From a bacterium (GTDB lineage: Bacteria > Vulcanimicrobiota > Xenobia > Xenobiales > JADMJV01), in the NCBI GenBank assembly GCA_018266105.1, contig JAFEBA010000047.1, positions 8,546 to 42,937 of the forward strand: a DNA stretch of 34,392 nt, in the 5' to 3' direction. Both the position numbers and the translations under genes were made by a program. This document shows positions 6,897 to 15,013 of this stretch, one piece after another (the stretch's first letter is position 1; every line of letters begins with the position of its first letter). The notes beneath the pieces are model-generated. The model did not search any database and was not told the origin of the DNA. It saw only the letters and a list, made by a program, of their open reading frames with translations.

Positions 6897-7965
6897 GCTG
6901 GACGTTTTGGATCACTTTGATGGCAGCCAGGCAGCTCGCCAGGCTCTCCAGACCACCCTCAACCAGGGCCCCTTGAAAGGTCCATCCCTGGAGCGAACCC
7001 AGGTCGACCACTGGGAGTGCCAGGTGGAAGCCGACCCCGAGAATACATTTCGGTTGGATTCGCAGGGTTTTGCCTGGCTGGGGGAGATGGCCGCCGGTCG
7101 TTTTCAAACCCAAAGCCTGGGCCAACTACGCGCTCGCCTGCCGCAGAGCGGAGGGGGTCGATTGCGATTGTGGGTGCTGGACGGAGAACATCCCATAACC
7201 GACATTGGGGCGCTGCAGGCCTGCGCTCCACCCGACAGCCTTTTTCAGGTTGCATCTCAGTTCAACTGCCTGGAGGCCCCCAGTCCTCGCCTGGTGCGCG
7301 TGGCAGACTATTTTTACGATCCCACTCAGGGGCCGCGGGCTTCTATTTCGGCCTATCCCGGCACTCTGCTGCGCCACTACCGTTGTCCCTTCGTGCAAAC
7401 CGACAACCAACAGATCAATCTGCTGCACGCTGCTGAGGCCCCGGTGGACTGCGGATACTTGCGTGGCCAGTCGATCGCCGATCCGGAAGCTCTGCTGCGC
7501 CGTCTTGAAGAGCGCTTCGAAGAACTGGAAGTGGGGGTCCATGAGGGAGTCGAAGTTCGACTGGGAGCGCGCTGGGATGGACCGGTCAACCCTGGCACGA
7601 GGATCTGTCAGGTCTTTACCTCCACCATGGCCGGAGGCGGCTATGGAATCGCTCATAACGCGTTGTGCCGTCCGCTTCTCCGCTGCGCCTATCTGGGCAC
7701 TGTGATGGCGGCGGCCGCCTTGAAGCAGCGCCGGGTGGTGCTGACTCTAATCGGCGGTGGGGTGTTTGGAAACCCGGTGGACCTGATCTGGGAATCCATG
7801 CTCTGGTCGCTGGATCAGGTTCAGGACCACCTCAGCCGTGACCTGACCGTGATTCTCAACGGACGCAACCTCATCCCGCAGGTGCCCGCCGCGATCCTGC
7901 GCGAGGCTGCTCGAAACCGCGGAGGCGACCTGATTTACTGCGATCCCGCCGGAATCCACCTTTGA
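6895..7965 (+). CDS. Macrodomain/PARG-like uncharacterised protein (356 aa)
   Basis: Not a family I can name with certainty. The central part has SLFQVASQFNCLE followed by DPTQGPRASISAYPGTLLRHY, and near the C-terminus VVLTLIGGGVFGNP. This order recalls bacterial-type PARG/DUF2263 macrodomains, where a FASA(t)NPGGG...AQEE..RxS segment is followed later by an LGAWGCGVFGN loop. If the relation holds the fold would bind ADP-ribose or a similar nucleotide. No PARG GGG-x(6-8)-QEE signature is present, so catalysis may differ. There is no signal peptide or membrane segment. It is divergent from the LOG gene with overlapping or nearly overlapping starts, which suggests joint control. The macro relation is inference; the reading frame is secure. 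Confidence 0.75.
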   Translation: MLDVLDHFDGSQAARQALQTTLNQGPLKGPSLERTQVDHWECQVEADPENTFRLDSQGFAWLGEMAAGRFQTQSLGQLRARLPQSGGGRLRLWVLDGEHPITDIGALQACAPPDSLFQVASQFNCLEAPSPRLVRVADYFYDPTQGPRASISAYPGTLLRHYRCPFVQTDNQQINLLHAAEAPVDCGYLRGQSIADPEALLRRLEERFEELEVGVHEGVEVRLGARWDGPVNPGTRICQVFTSTMAGGGYGIAHNALCRPLLRCAYLGTVMAAAALKQRRVVLTLIGGGVFGNPVDLIWESMLWSLDQVQDHLSRDLTVILNGRNLIPQVPAAILREAARNRGGDLIYCDPAGIHL

Positions 7966-7989
7966 GATCTCGTCAAAGATCTCGTCAAA
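7966..7989. repeat. Perfect 12-bp tandem duplication
   Basis: GATCTCGTCAAA occurs twice in a row directly after the stop codon of the macro-like gene. Probably a slippage duplication; no function evident. Confidence 0.7.
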
Positions 7990-8073
7990 ATGGATTAGTT
8001 CAAATTACTCAATTTTAAAAAGCCTCGGAAATGCGTTCTGGCCAAAGTAGGAAGCCCGAGCTCCATTTTCGAA

Positions 8074-10554
8074 ATGGCAAAAATGTTGCGTCGTTGGGGG
8101 GCCGTCATTGCGTGCTGGCTGGTCATTTTGGCCGCCCTGGGCTTTCAAATGTACAAAACGCTTGCCCCGGTAGAAGCGCCAGATCCACCCAAACGCCCGC
8201 TTAAATTTGCCTCCGCCTGGCAAACAGAATCTCAATTTATCATCATCAGCATTTGCACGGACCTGGCCGAAATGGCTTATTATTCGAGCCATCAGAAAAT
8301 ACTGGGAGCGGATTTCAAGGTCACCGCCGTGGAGGAGAAATTCTCGGCCGATCCGCCAACCTACAAGCTCAGCGCCAGCCTCCCGGGTGGAGAGCAAATC
8401 CAACAAGTCCTGGAGGTCAGGACCTCGATCTGGGACCCCGACCTCTATCGAGATTGGTGCCTGGCCTTCAAGCCCACGGCCAGGCCGGAAAAAATTGATG
8501 TAGACGAGGCGGTCAGCCGCTTAACCAACCCTACCCCAAGAGTGCTGGCCAAATTCGATCGAGAACTGTCCGAGCTGGGTCTCAAGCAAATGGGCAATCC
8601 CAGCTGGCACGATGAAGCCGCTCTTCTTCTGGCATCGCTGGCCCTGCGCGAACCTTCGGGGCAATTCTTTCAAATCCGTCAAGAGCTATGCAGCCTGTGC
8701 GCTCATCTGACCATGTCAGATTGCCTGCGCGGCCAGAACCCTGCTAGCCCCTGCCACGTGCTGGCCCAGGCCGCGCTGGCCGCTCTCTACCGACGCGAAG
8801 ATCAGGCCTCCAGGCTGCTGGACCGACTCCCCAATCAGGCTGCCTTGGTTGCCTGGAAAAACGCCCTCAGCACGCGACTGACGGGAGACTACCGCGCTCG
8901 TGGCCAGGGCACTCTACTGGAAGAACGCGAGCGCTTTATTGCAGAATATTCGGTGGGAAGCTGCGCTGGAGGCTGGAAGCATCGAAACCATCGATCAGAT
9001 TGGCAGCAGCTGGCGGACTGGACCCGCTTCGCTTACGCGACCATGCCCTGCCACAACGATTTTCCGGGAGTTGGGCTGGGTCACGAGTTCATAGAGAACG
9101 CAAGACCGGCCGAAGAAAAGGAACTTCAAGAGGTCTGCCAGGCCGAAGGCTGGGACGTTTCAGAGACGGAGCTCTATAACAGCCCGCCCGAGCTTTGCCT
9201 CTCGGGCGACTCCGCCCATCCCCGGGTCCAGGTGCTGGGCCGCAGCCACTGGGGCTGGTTTCTTCAGCGCCAGCTCTGTCACGTGCTGCTGGCCGACTAC
9301 GGCTTTCTGGCCAACCAGCTGGGGGACCCCTCAGGAGCGCGGGAGTATGTCCGCGAAGCCGAGCGGAAGTATGCCGGACTCAGGCTGCTGCCCTTTGCCT
9401 TGCGTCACCTTGCTCAGGACGAGCGGAGCTATCATCAGGCTTTAGATGAGGCCGGGAAGATGATTCGCAGCACTCCCGAGCAGGTCCCGGCCCTGGCCTG
9501 GAACTGGCTCTTTGATAAGCGCGACGAGTTTCCAGGCTACATGCCCGATAGCATTCGGGTGGTCAACGAGTGGCACAATCACAACCCTCTGCCTGGTACG
9601 GCCTACGACCTGAACCCGCGCATGAACCATCCGAGCTTTGTGAATCGCCCAGACGTAATGGACCGATTGACCAGAATGCAATCGGCCTCTCCTCACGATC
9701 CGGTCATTTACTGCTACCTGTTCAAGACCATGGACGAAAAACAGGTCTACGACCCCCAGCGTGTTCGTAAGATCCTTAAACCTGTGCTGGCCTACAATGC
9801 AGACGCGGCCTTCCGTATGGCCACCGCAGCCGGGCTGTCCGGCAAAAAAGCAGATGCCTGGATGCAGCGCGCTATCGAGCTCAACCCTCGCTATCTGTAT
9901 ATCCTAATGAGTCAAAGCCTGGAGTCAGGAGACTTGAAGAGCTTTGAGCAAGATTTCGAGCGCTGGCTCACCACCGAACCGGATCGCGTGACTGTTTCCG
10001 GTTTCGCCCATCCTATGATCGAGATTTACGAGAAATCCGGCCGGGCCCAGAAAGCCTCGGCCCTGGCTGAACTGGCCGCTGACACCTACTCCTACCGTGG
10101 ACTGTGCGCCAAAGCCGACCTTCTGGAAAAGCGCGGCCAGTGGGAAGGTGCGCTGGAACTCTATGCCCGAGTTCAGGAACGCTATGGACGGCCCGCACCA
10201 CTGATTGGGGCCCTCAAGCGGGGCTCAGCCCGAAACCCGAAGTTGAAAGAGAGACTCCAACAGGCCTTAGAGGCCGTTCCCGGAGGTCTACAGATCTACG
10301 TCCCCACGACCAACCCCCCCGAGGCCGGGGTCCTGGTCGAGGCCGATGAAGAGGGACTGAGAAAGGGAGATATCATCGTCGCGGCGCGAGGCTATCGAGT
10401 CCAGTCCAAGGCTCAGTTTGATATCCTGGACGGACTGGAGCCATTTGCAGACATGCAGCTGGTCATCTACCGTGGGAGCAGCTACCGCCCTCTGGGCCCG
10501 GTTCCGGCTGAAACCTACTTTGAATCCTTGGCAGACTATTCAAGCCCTGACTGA
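8074..10554 (+). CDS. Large membrane-anchored protein with TPR-like and C-terminal PDZ-like domains (826 aa)
   Basis: One N-terminal transmembrane segment (about residues 8-28) after a short basic stretch, then a large presumably extracytoplasmic region. Residues about 580-730 are helical and TPR-like (for example AWMQRAIELNPRYLYI and WEGALELYARVQERY). Residues about 737-805 resemble a PDZ domain: GVLVEADEEGLRKGDIIVAA, with the A-D-x-x-G-L-R-K-G-D-I-I pattern, then a last strand MQLVIYRG. The middle, about 60-560, is not recognised and holds clustered Cys (CSLCAHLTMSDC). No protease motif was found. The start could be ATG 8074 or 8083; neither has a clear ribosome-binding site. Probably a scaffold or binding protein at the envelope. 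Confidence 0.75.
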   Translation: MAKMLRRWGAVIACWLVILAALGFQMYKTLAPVEAPDPPKRPLKFASAWQTESQFIIISICTDLAEMAYYSSHQKILGADFKVTAVEEKFSADPPTYKLSASLPGGEQIQQVLEVRTSIWDPDLYRDWCLAFKPTARPEKIDVDEAVSRLTNPTPRVLAKFDRELSELGLKQMGNPSWHDEAALLLASLALREPSGQFFQIRQELCSLCAHLTMSDCLRGQNPASPCHVLAQAALAALYRREDQASRLLDRLPNQAALVAWKNALSTRLTGDYRARGQGTLLEERERFIAEYSVGSCAGGWKHRNHRSDWQQLADWTRFAYATMPCHNDFPGVGLGHEFIENARPAEEKELQEVCQAEGWDVSETELYNSPPELCLSGDSAHPRVQVLGRSHWGWFLQRQLCHVLLADYGFLANQLGDPSGAREYVREAERKYAGLRLLPFALRHLAQDERSYHQALDEAGKMIRSTPEQVPALAWNWLFDKRDEFPGYMPDSIRVVNEWHNHNPLPGTAYDLNPRMNHPSFVNRPDVMDRLTRMQSASPHDPVIYCYLFKTMDEKQVYDPQRVRKILKPVLAYNADAAFRMATAAGLSGKKADAWMQRAIELNPRYLYILMSQSLESGDLKSFEQDFERWLTTEPDRVTVSGFAHPMIEIYEKSGRAQKASALAELAADTYSYRGLCAKADLLEKRGQWEGALELYARVQERYGRPAPLIGALKRGSARNPKLKERLQQALEAVPGGLQIYVPTTNPPEAGVLVEADEEGLRKGDIIVAARGYRVQSKAQFDILDGLEPFADMQLVIYRGSSYRPLGPVPAETYFESLADYSSPD

Positions 10555-10607
10555 TCAGTAACATTCCGTTCATTTATCCAGGCATTGCAAAAGCTTTAAA
10601 TCGAACT

Positions 10608-11183
10608 GTGAATGTGCTGCAGTTCGCACCCCGACGCTGGTCCTCTTTGCCCCAAGTACCTCACCGCCTGGACGAAGAGCATAATCTCGACCAGCTCAGA
10701 GCCGAACATCCGCTGCTTTCGCGTTCGGTGGAAGTGTTGGAGCTAAGCAGCTGGGTCGCAAGCTCTCAATCTCAGGGGCAACCCTGGAGCGGCGCGGCGA
10801 CTGGTTTGGGGGTTGTGACTTCGCTGGCTGCGGCAGCCTGGGGCGTCAACAAACTGGCTCGCGGGCAGACCGGGCTGGACCGGGTGGAGGGGGTCGGACA
10901 TCTGGCCCTTTCGGCCGCCTACGGCGCCGGCGCCTTCAACCTGGCCGGAATCGTCAACCCTGCCAGCGCCCTGGCCTCCGGCTGCGAAGTCCTGCTAGGA
11001 GGTGCCGATCTGGTGCGCGGGATTCGGGAGAAAGACCACCTGCGCGCCTGGACGGGTGCAGCCGGCGTCCTGTCAGGAGCGGCACTGGCCACTTCGCTGA
11101 TCGCTCCCGGCGCTACCGGATTCGCTCAGGCGATGGCTGTGGTCAGCATGGCCACTCGCCAATCCATCCTTGGGGCCAGGTGA
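10608..11183 (+). CDS. Glycine/alanine-rich membrane-associated protein (191 aa)
   Basis: Unrecognised. About 55 polar N-terminal residues precede several Gly/Ala-rich hydrophobic stretches (SGAATGLGVVTSLAAAAWGV, AYGAGAFNLAGIV, GAAGVLSGAALATSLIA) that could insert into a membrane or pack as glycine zippers. No Sec signal peptide. The GTG at 10608 is the first in-frame start; a second GTG is two codons on. General architecture (polar N-terminus, glycine-zipper C-terminal part) is shared with the proteins at 29906-30382 and 33033-33794, although I see no clear sequence identity. It is 53 bases downstream of the PDZ-like gene, so co-transcription is possible. Confidence 0.65.
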   Translation: MNVLQFAPRRWSSLPQVPHRLDEEHNLDQLRAEHPLLSRSVEVLELSSWVASSQSQGQPWSGAATGLGVVTSLAAAAWGVNKLARGQTGLDRVEGVGHLALSAAYGAGAFNLAGIVNPASALASGCEVLLGGADLVRGIREKDHLRAWTGAAGVLSGAALATSLIAPGATGFAQAMAVVSMATRQSILGAR

Positions 11184-11202
11184 GGCGTCGCGCTGCAGGC
11201 GC

Positions 11203-11232
11203 TTGACCGTGTGCGGCCCGTGGGGGTATACT
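11203..11232 (+). promoter_or_regulatory. Sigma-70-type promoter of tRNA-Ala
   Basis: TTGACC at 11203-11208 and TATACT at 11227-11232, each 5 of 6 to consensus, with an 18-base spacer. The predicted transcript would start a few bases before the tRNA at 11244. This is the clearest promoter in the window. Confidence 0.75.
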
Positions 11233-11243
11233 CCTCAGGCTCC

Positions 11244-11319
11244 GGGGATATAGCTCAGCTGGGAGAGCGCTTCGTTCGCATCGAAGAGGTCAGGGGTTCG
11301 AGTCCCCTTATCTCCACCA
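11244..11319 (+). tRNA. tRNA-Ala (anticodon CGC), CCA encoded
   Basis: Full cloverleaf of 76 bases. The acceptor stem GGGGATA/TATCTCC has the G3-U70 pair that identifies alanine tRNA; D stem GCTC/GAGC; anticodon stem CTTCG/CGAAG with loop TTCGCAT, anticodon CGC (reads GCG); T arm AGGGG-TTCGAGT-CCCCT; ACCA at 11316-11319. A strong promoter and terminator flank it, so it is a single-gene unit. Confidence 0.96.
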
Positions 11320-11323
11320 CTAG

Positions 11324-11357
11324 GAACCCTTACCAGGATAGGGTTCTTTTTTTTTTT
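11324..11357 (+). terminator. Rho-independent terminator after tRNA-Ala
   Basis: GAACCCT (11324-11330) pairs with AGGGTTC (11340-11346), 9-base loop, followed by eleven T residues (11347-11357). It works only in the plus direction: the minus-strand gene ending at 11359 has its stop right beside the T-run and no T-run on the far side. Confidence 0.93.
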
Positions 11358-11358
11358 G

Positions 11359-11850
11359 TCAGGCGGCGGCGAACACGAACTTTCCATCCGGATGAGGAGG
11401 GCACTTCTCCATGGCCCAGCGGGTGGTGGTGCGGAACGAACCACTTGCAGGGTCGGCGTAAACGACCAGATTGGCACCCAGCAGACCCACGATCAGGACC
11501 ACCTGGCCACGACAGTGTAAAGAAAACTCACCGTTCAACCCGATCAACACCCCCACCCCCTTTTCCAGCGAAGGCCCGATGGCTTTCTCCCAAAGATCGG
11601 AATGAAGCTCCAGCTGACCCCAATCCTTATAAACTCCAGGGCATTCGCTTTGGAGCGCCTGCAAAAACGAGGAACCGTAGCGTGTGGCCTGGCCACGCGA
11701 GGGAGTCGAATGTTGGGGCTGTCGCTCCAGTCCGGCTCGGATGTCGCTCTCACGGCCGGAGCCGAGCTGGCTTCGCAGGCGCCGGGCGATGTCCTTAAAG
11801 ATCTGCATTCCGAAGTTTTCGATCGGGCTTTTCAGGGTGAGTGCATTCAT
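11359..11850 (-). CDS. Protein of unknown function, possibly a degenerate C39-like peptidase fold (163 aa)
   Basis: The start at 11850 is chosen because AAGAAAGAAGGA directly precedes the ATG; the frame is open further, to 12042, but that would run through the clpP upstream region on the other strand. The C-terminal half has EKGVGVLIGLNGEFSL, RGQVVLIVGLLGANLVVYADPASG and HPDGKFVFAA, the order seen in papain-like C39 peptidases (GHxVxVxG...vxxxDP). The position of the catalytic His is Gln here and no N-terminal Cys in a CGP-like context exists, so if related it is inactive. That relation is weak. Divergent from clpP with about 170 bases between starts. Confidence 0.6.
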   Translation of the reverse strand: MNALTLKSPIENFGMQIFKDIARRLRSQLGSGRESDIRAGLERQPQHSTPSRGQATRYGSSFLQALQSECPGVYKDWGQLELHSDLWEKAIGPSLEKGVGVLIGLNGEFSLHCRGQVVLIVGLLGANLVVYADPASGSFRTTTRWAMEKCPPHPDGKFVFAAA

Positions 11851-12022
11851 AAATCCTTCTTTCTTGGCCCGGGCGGTTATGAGCCAGAACTCCTCATCAT
11901 CATCGGCAGGCAGTTGGAGAAACTGAACCTGACCTTTTGGCGAGGCTTTGTCCGTGCCAGGAAGGGTTGGGTGGGATGGCTGCGAAGGCGCGGCTAGACT
12001 ACAAATTCCGGCAGGAGAAAGC

Positions 12023-12622
12023 ATGTTCCAGAACACTCTCATTCCTTACGTGGTCGAGCAGACGGCGCGCGGCGAGCGCAGCTACGACATCTACTCGCGA
12101 CTGCTCAAGAACCGCATCATCTTCATCGGAGATGCCATCGACGACCACATCGCCAACCTGGTGATCGCCCAGTTGCTGTTCCTGGAACAGGAAGACCCGG
12201 ACAAGGACATCGATGTCTACATCAACAGCCCCGGCGGCTCGGTGACTTCGGGCCTGGCCATGTATGACTGCATGCAACTGGTCAAACCCGACGTTTCCTG
12301 TATTTGTATGGGCATGGCCGCCTCGGCCGCGGCCGTTTTGCTGGCCGGTGGCGCCAAGGGCAAGCGTTACGCACTGCCCTACAGCCGCATTATGATTCAC
12401 CAACCCTGGATCGGACAGATCGGCGGACAGGCGACGGATATCGACATCCACGCCCGTCAGATCCTCAAGACCCGCGCCCTGCTCAACCAGATTCTGGCCG
12501 ACCATACCGGTCAGCCACTGGAGCGAGTCGAGCGAGACACCGAGCGCGACTACTACATGTCCGCCGCTGAGGCCGTGGAATACGGACTGATCGATCAGGT
12601 CATCACCCGCGACGCCCGCTAG
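12023..12622 (+). CDS. clpP: ATP-dependent Clp protease proteolytic subunit
   Basis: 199 aa serine peptidase that forms a tetradecameric barrel with ClpX/ClpA/ClpC ATPases. Catalytic triad Ser101 (GMAASAAA), His126 (MIHQPWIG) and Asp176 (ERDYYMSA) is intact; YINSPGGSVTSGLAMYD gives the oxyanion loop and GGQATDIDIHA the handle helix. ATG 12023 follows AGGAG at 12013-12017; longer readings have no ribosome-binding site. It is not followed by clpX but by hemE two bases after its stop. The ASAAAVLLA version of the active-site helix resembles the paralogues found in Actinobacteria and Cyanobacteria. Confidence 0.97.
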   Translation: MFQNTLIPYVVEQTARGERSYDIYSRLLKNRIIFIGDAIDDHIANLVIAQLLFLEQEDPDKDIDVYINSPGGSVTSGLAMYDCMQLVKPDVSCICMGMAASAAAVLLAGGAKGKRYALPYSRIMIHQPWIGQIGGQATDIDIHARQILKTRALLNQILADHTGQPLERVERDTERDYYMSAAEAVEYGLIDQVITRDAR

Positions 12623-12624
12623 CC

Positions 12625-13653
12625 GTGGACACACTGTTCCTCCGCGCCTGCCGCAACCAGCCCGTGGAGCGCATCCCGGTCTGGTTGATGCGCCAGGCGG
12701 GCCGCTATATGTCCGAGTATCGGGACCTCCGGGCTCGCTACTCTTTTTTGGAACTGTGCAAGCAGCCTGAGCTGGCGGCGGAGGTCACCATCCACGCCCG
12801 CCAGGTGCTTCAGGTCGACGCAGCCATCCTGTTCGCCGACATTCTGCTGATTGTGGAATGCCTGGGACTGAAGCTGACCTTCGCCAAGGGCGACGGCCCG
12901 GTCATCACCGAAGCCGTTCGCACTCCCGAGGCGGTGGCGCGACTGCCCAAACAGATCGAAGTGGCCGAGCTGGACTACGTCTACAAAGCCGTTCAGATGA
13001 TCAGAAAAGAGCTCCCTCCGGAGATTTCTCTGATCGGCTTCGCCGGGGCGCCCTTCACTGTGGCGTCCTACTGCGTTGAAGGTGGAAGCTCGCGGGAATT
13101 TCTGCACACAAAGCGGCTCATGTATTGCGATTTCCAGGCCTGGGATCGTTTGATGAACACCCTGGCCGAGGCCACCGCCGAGTATCTGAAGAAGCAGATC
13201 GAAGCGGGTGCGGACAGTGTCCAACTGTTTGACTCCTGGGCCGGGTGCCTGTCGCCAGCCGACTACAAGAAGTACGTCAAGCCTTACAGCGCCAAAGTGC
13301 TGCAGTCGCTGCCAGCCGAGGTGATCAAGATTCACTTCGGTCGCGGCACGGCTTTGCTTCTCCAGGATATGGCAGAATGTGGCGCGGACGTGGTGGGAGT
13401 GGACTTTATGACCCCCCTCGCCTGGGCTCGCACGCAGGTGGGCGGCAAAGCCATTCAGGGCAATCTGGATCCAGCCGTGCTGCTAACCGACCGCGAGACC
13501 GTGCGCAACCATGTCGAAGATGTGCTGCGCCAGGGTGGCGGGCAGGGTCATATCTTTAACCTGGGTCATGGTATCGTTCCCCAGACGCCGGTAGACTTGG
13601 TGAAGTACCTGGTAGAAACGGTGCGGGAACAATCGAGTGTCTCATTCCTATGA
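12625..13653 (+). CDS. hemE: Uroporphyrinogen decarboxylase
   Basis: 342 aa, usual length. Decarboxylates uroporphyrinogen III to coproporphyrinogen III in heme synthesis. The signature RQAGRYM (23-29), catalytic Asp72 in LFADIL, the second signature GFAGAPFTVASYCVEGG, DSWAG, and a C-terminal GNLDP plus FNLGHGIVPQTP are all present. The GTG start lies two bases after the clpP stop, and hemY begins 17 bases before its end, so the three genes are one transcription unit. Confidence 0.97.
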   Translation: MDTLFLRACRNQPVERIPVWLMRQAGRYMSEYRDLRARYSFLELCKQPELAAEVTIHARQVLQVDAAILFADILLIVECLGLKLTFAKGDGPVITEAVRTPEAVARLPKQIEVAELDYVYKAVQMIRKELPPEISLIGFAGAPFTVASYCVEGGSSREFLHTKRLMYCDFQAWDRLMNTLAEATAEYLKKQIEAGADSVQLFDSWAGCLSPADYKKYVKPYSAKVLQSLPAEVIKIHFGRGTALLLQDMAECGADVVGVDFMTPLAWARTQVGGKAIQGNLDPAVLLTDRETVRNHVEDVLRQGGGQGHIFNLGHGIVPQTPVDLVKYLVETVREQSSVSFL

Positions 13654-15013
13654 TCTGATTATCGTGGGGGGTGGCCTGACCGGGCTCACGGCCGCCTACC
13701 GAGCTCAGCAGCGCGGCTGGAAGTTCTTGCTGCTGGAGGCTTCAGAGCGCTTCGGTGGCTCTTTGGAGACTTTGCATAGCGACGGCTTGCTCCAGGAACT
13801 GGGCGCCGAGTCTATGGTGACAGCCAAGCCCTGGGGTAAAGATCTGATCCTGGAACTGGGTCTGGGCGACCAATTGGTCAGTCCGCAACCTCAGTTTCAC
13901 AACACGATGATTGTTCGCAACGGCAAACTGGTGCCCATTCCCGAAGGGCTGCGCCTGCTTGCGCCCAGCCAATGGTTCCCCTTCCTCAAGTCTCCGGCCG
14001 TCAGCTGGCTCGGAAAATTGCGAATGGGTCTGGAGTTTTTCGTTTCTGCTCGGCGCGACAACCGAGACGAATCGCTCGCCTCATTTGTGACCCGGAGACT
14101 CGGCAAAGAGGCTCTGCAGCGCATCGCCCAGCCCATGGTGGCCGGTATCTACGTGGCCGACCCCACCACCCTGAGCATGCGCGCCACCTTACCGCAGTTC
14201 CTCGAATACGAACGCAAGTACGGTAGCGTCTGCCGAGGCCTGCTGCTCAGCCCCGAAGCTCGCGCCAGTCGAGGGCCCCGTTATCACCTTTTCAATAGCC
14301 TCAAAGGTGGGTTCGGTCAGTTGATCGCGGCTCTGCGGGAGCAACTGCCGGCTGCCAGCCTGCGCAGCGGGCATCAGGTTGGGCACATCCGGCCGCTTGA
14401 GAACGGCTGGCAGGTCGACGGAGAAACCGCCCCGCGGCTGCTGCTGGCAGCCCCGACCTATGCCCTGGCCGACTTGCTGAGGCCGTTTGACCAGGCCGGC
14501 TCCGAGTTGCTCGGCAAAATGGAATACCTGTCCTCCGCCACCGTCAACCTGGCCTATCCCTTACAGGCGGCGGATGCCTCCACGCGGGGCTACGGGTTTG
14601 TGGTCCCGGCCGTGGAAGGCCGAGACATCCTGGCCTGCACTTTCAGTCATCGCAAGTATCCCGAACGCGCACCCGGTAACATGGCTTTGCTGAGGACCTA
14701 TCTAGGTGGTGCCGCCCGGCCGGAAGCCATGGGCTGGAGTGACGCCGAGATGGTGGCCCGCAGCCACGTGGAACTGACCAGCCTTCTGAACATCGACGAA
14801 CCTCCCCGGAGCGCGGTGGTGAAACGCTACCATCGCGCCATGCCACTCTACCGGGTGGGACATCTGGAATGGTTAAGCACTCTGGAAGATCACCTCTCAC
14901 GTTGGCCAGGACTGGCCTGGGCCGGAAATGCCTACCGAGGGGTCGGCATTCCCGACTGCGTGCGCTCAGCCAATGAGGCTATCGCCAAGCTGGCCGAAGC
15001 TTCAGCCGGCTAG
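13637..15013 (+). CDS. hemY: FAD-dependent protoporphyrinogen/coproporphyrinogen oxidase
   Basis: 458 aa flavoprotein of the HemY/HemG/CgoX family. The FAD-binding dinucleotide fold is at the N-terminus (DLIIVGGGLTGLTAAY, G11-G16), the substrate/FAD region is ELGAESMVTAKPWG, and the C-terminal FAD contact is GLAWAGNAYRGVGIPDCVRSA. It oxidises either protoporphyrinogen IX (classic route) or coproporphyrinogen III (coproporphyrin-dependent route); sequence alone does not decide this and neither hemH nor hemQ is in the window. The GTG at 13637 overlaps the 3' end of hemE by 17 bases. Its stop shares the tetranucleotide CTAG with the stop of the converging stalk-domain gene. Confidence 0.93.
   Translation: MSHSYDLIIVGGGLTGLTAAYRAQQRGWKFLLLEASERFGGSLETLHSDGLLQELGAESMVTAKPWGKDLILELGLGDQLVSPQPQFHNTMIVRNGKLVPIPEGLRLLAPSQWFPFLKSPAVSWLGKLRMGLEFFVSARRDNRDESLASFVTRRLGKEALQRIAQPMVAGIYVADPTTLSMRATLPQFLEYERKYGSVCRGLLLSPEARASRGPRYHLFNSLKGGFGQLIAALREQLPAASLRSGHQVGHIRPLENGWQVDGETAPRLLLAAPTYALADLLRPFDQAGSELLGKMEYLSSATVNLAYPLQAADASTRGYGFVVPAVEGRDILACTFSHRKYPERAPGNMALLRTYLGGAARPEAMGWSDAEMVARSHVELTSLLNIDEPPRSAVVKRYHRAMPLYRVGHLEWLSTLEDHLSRWPGLAWAGNAYRGVGIPDCVRSANEAIAKLAEASAG

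Noticed and set aside
11851..12042. N-terminal extension of the possible C39-like protein
   Set aside because: It overlaps the clpP start region on the other strand and a good ribosome-binding site precedes the internal ATG at 11850.
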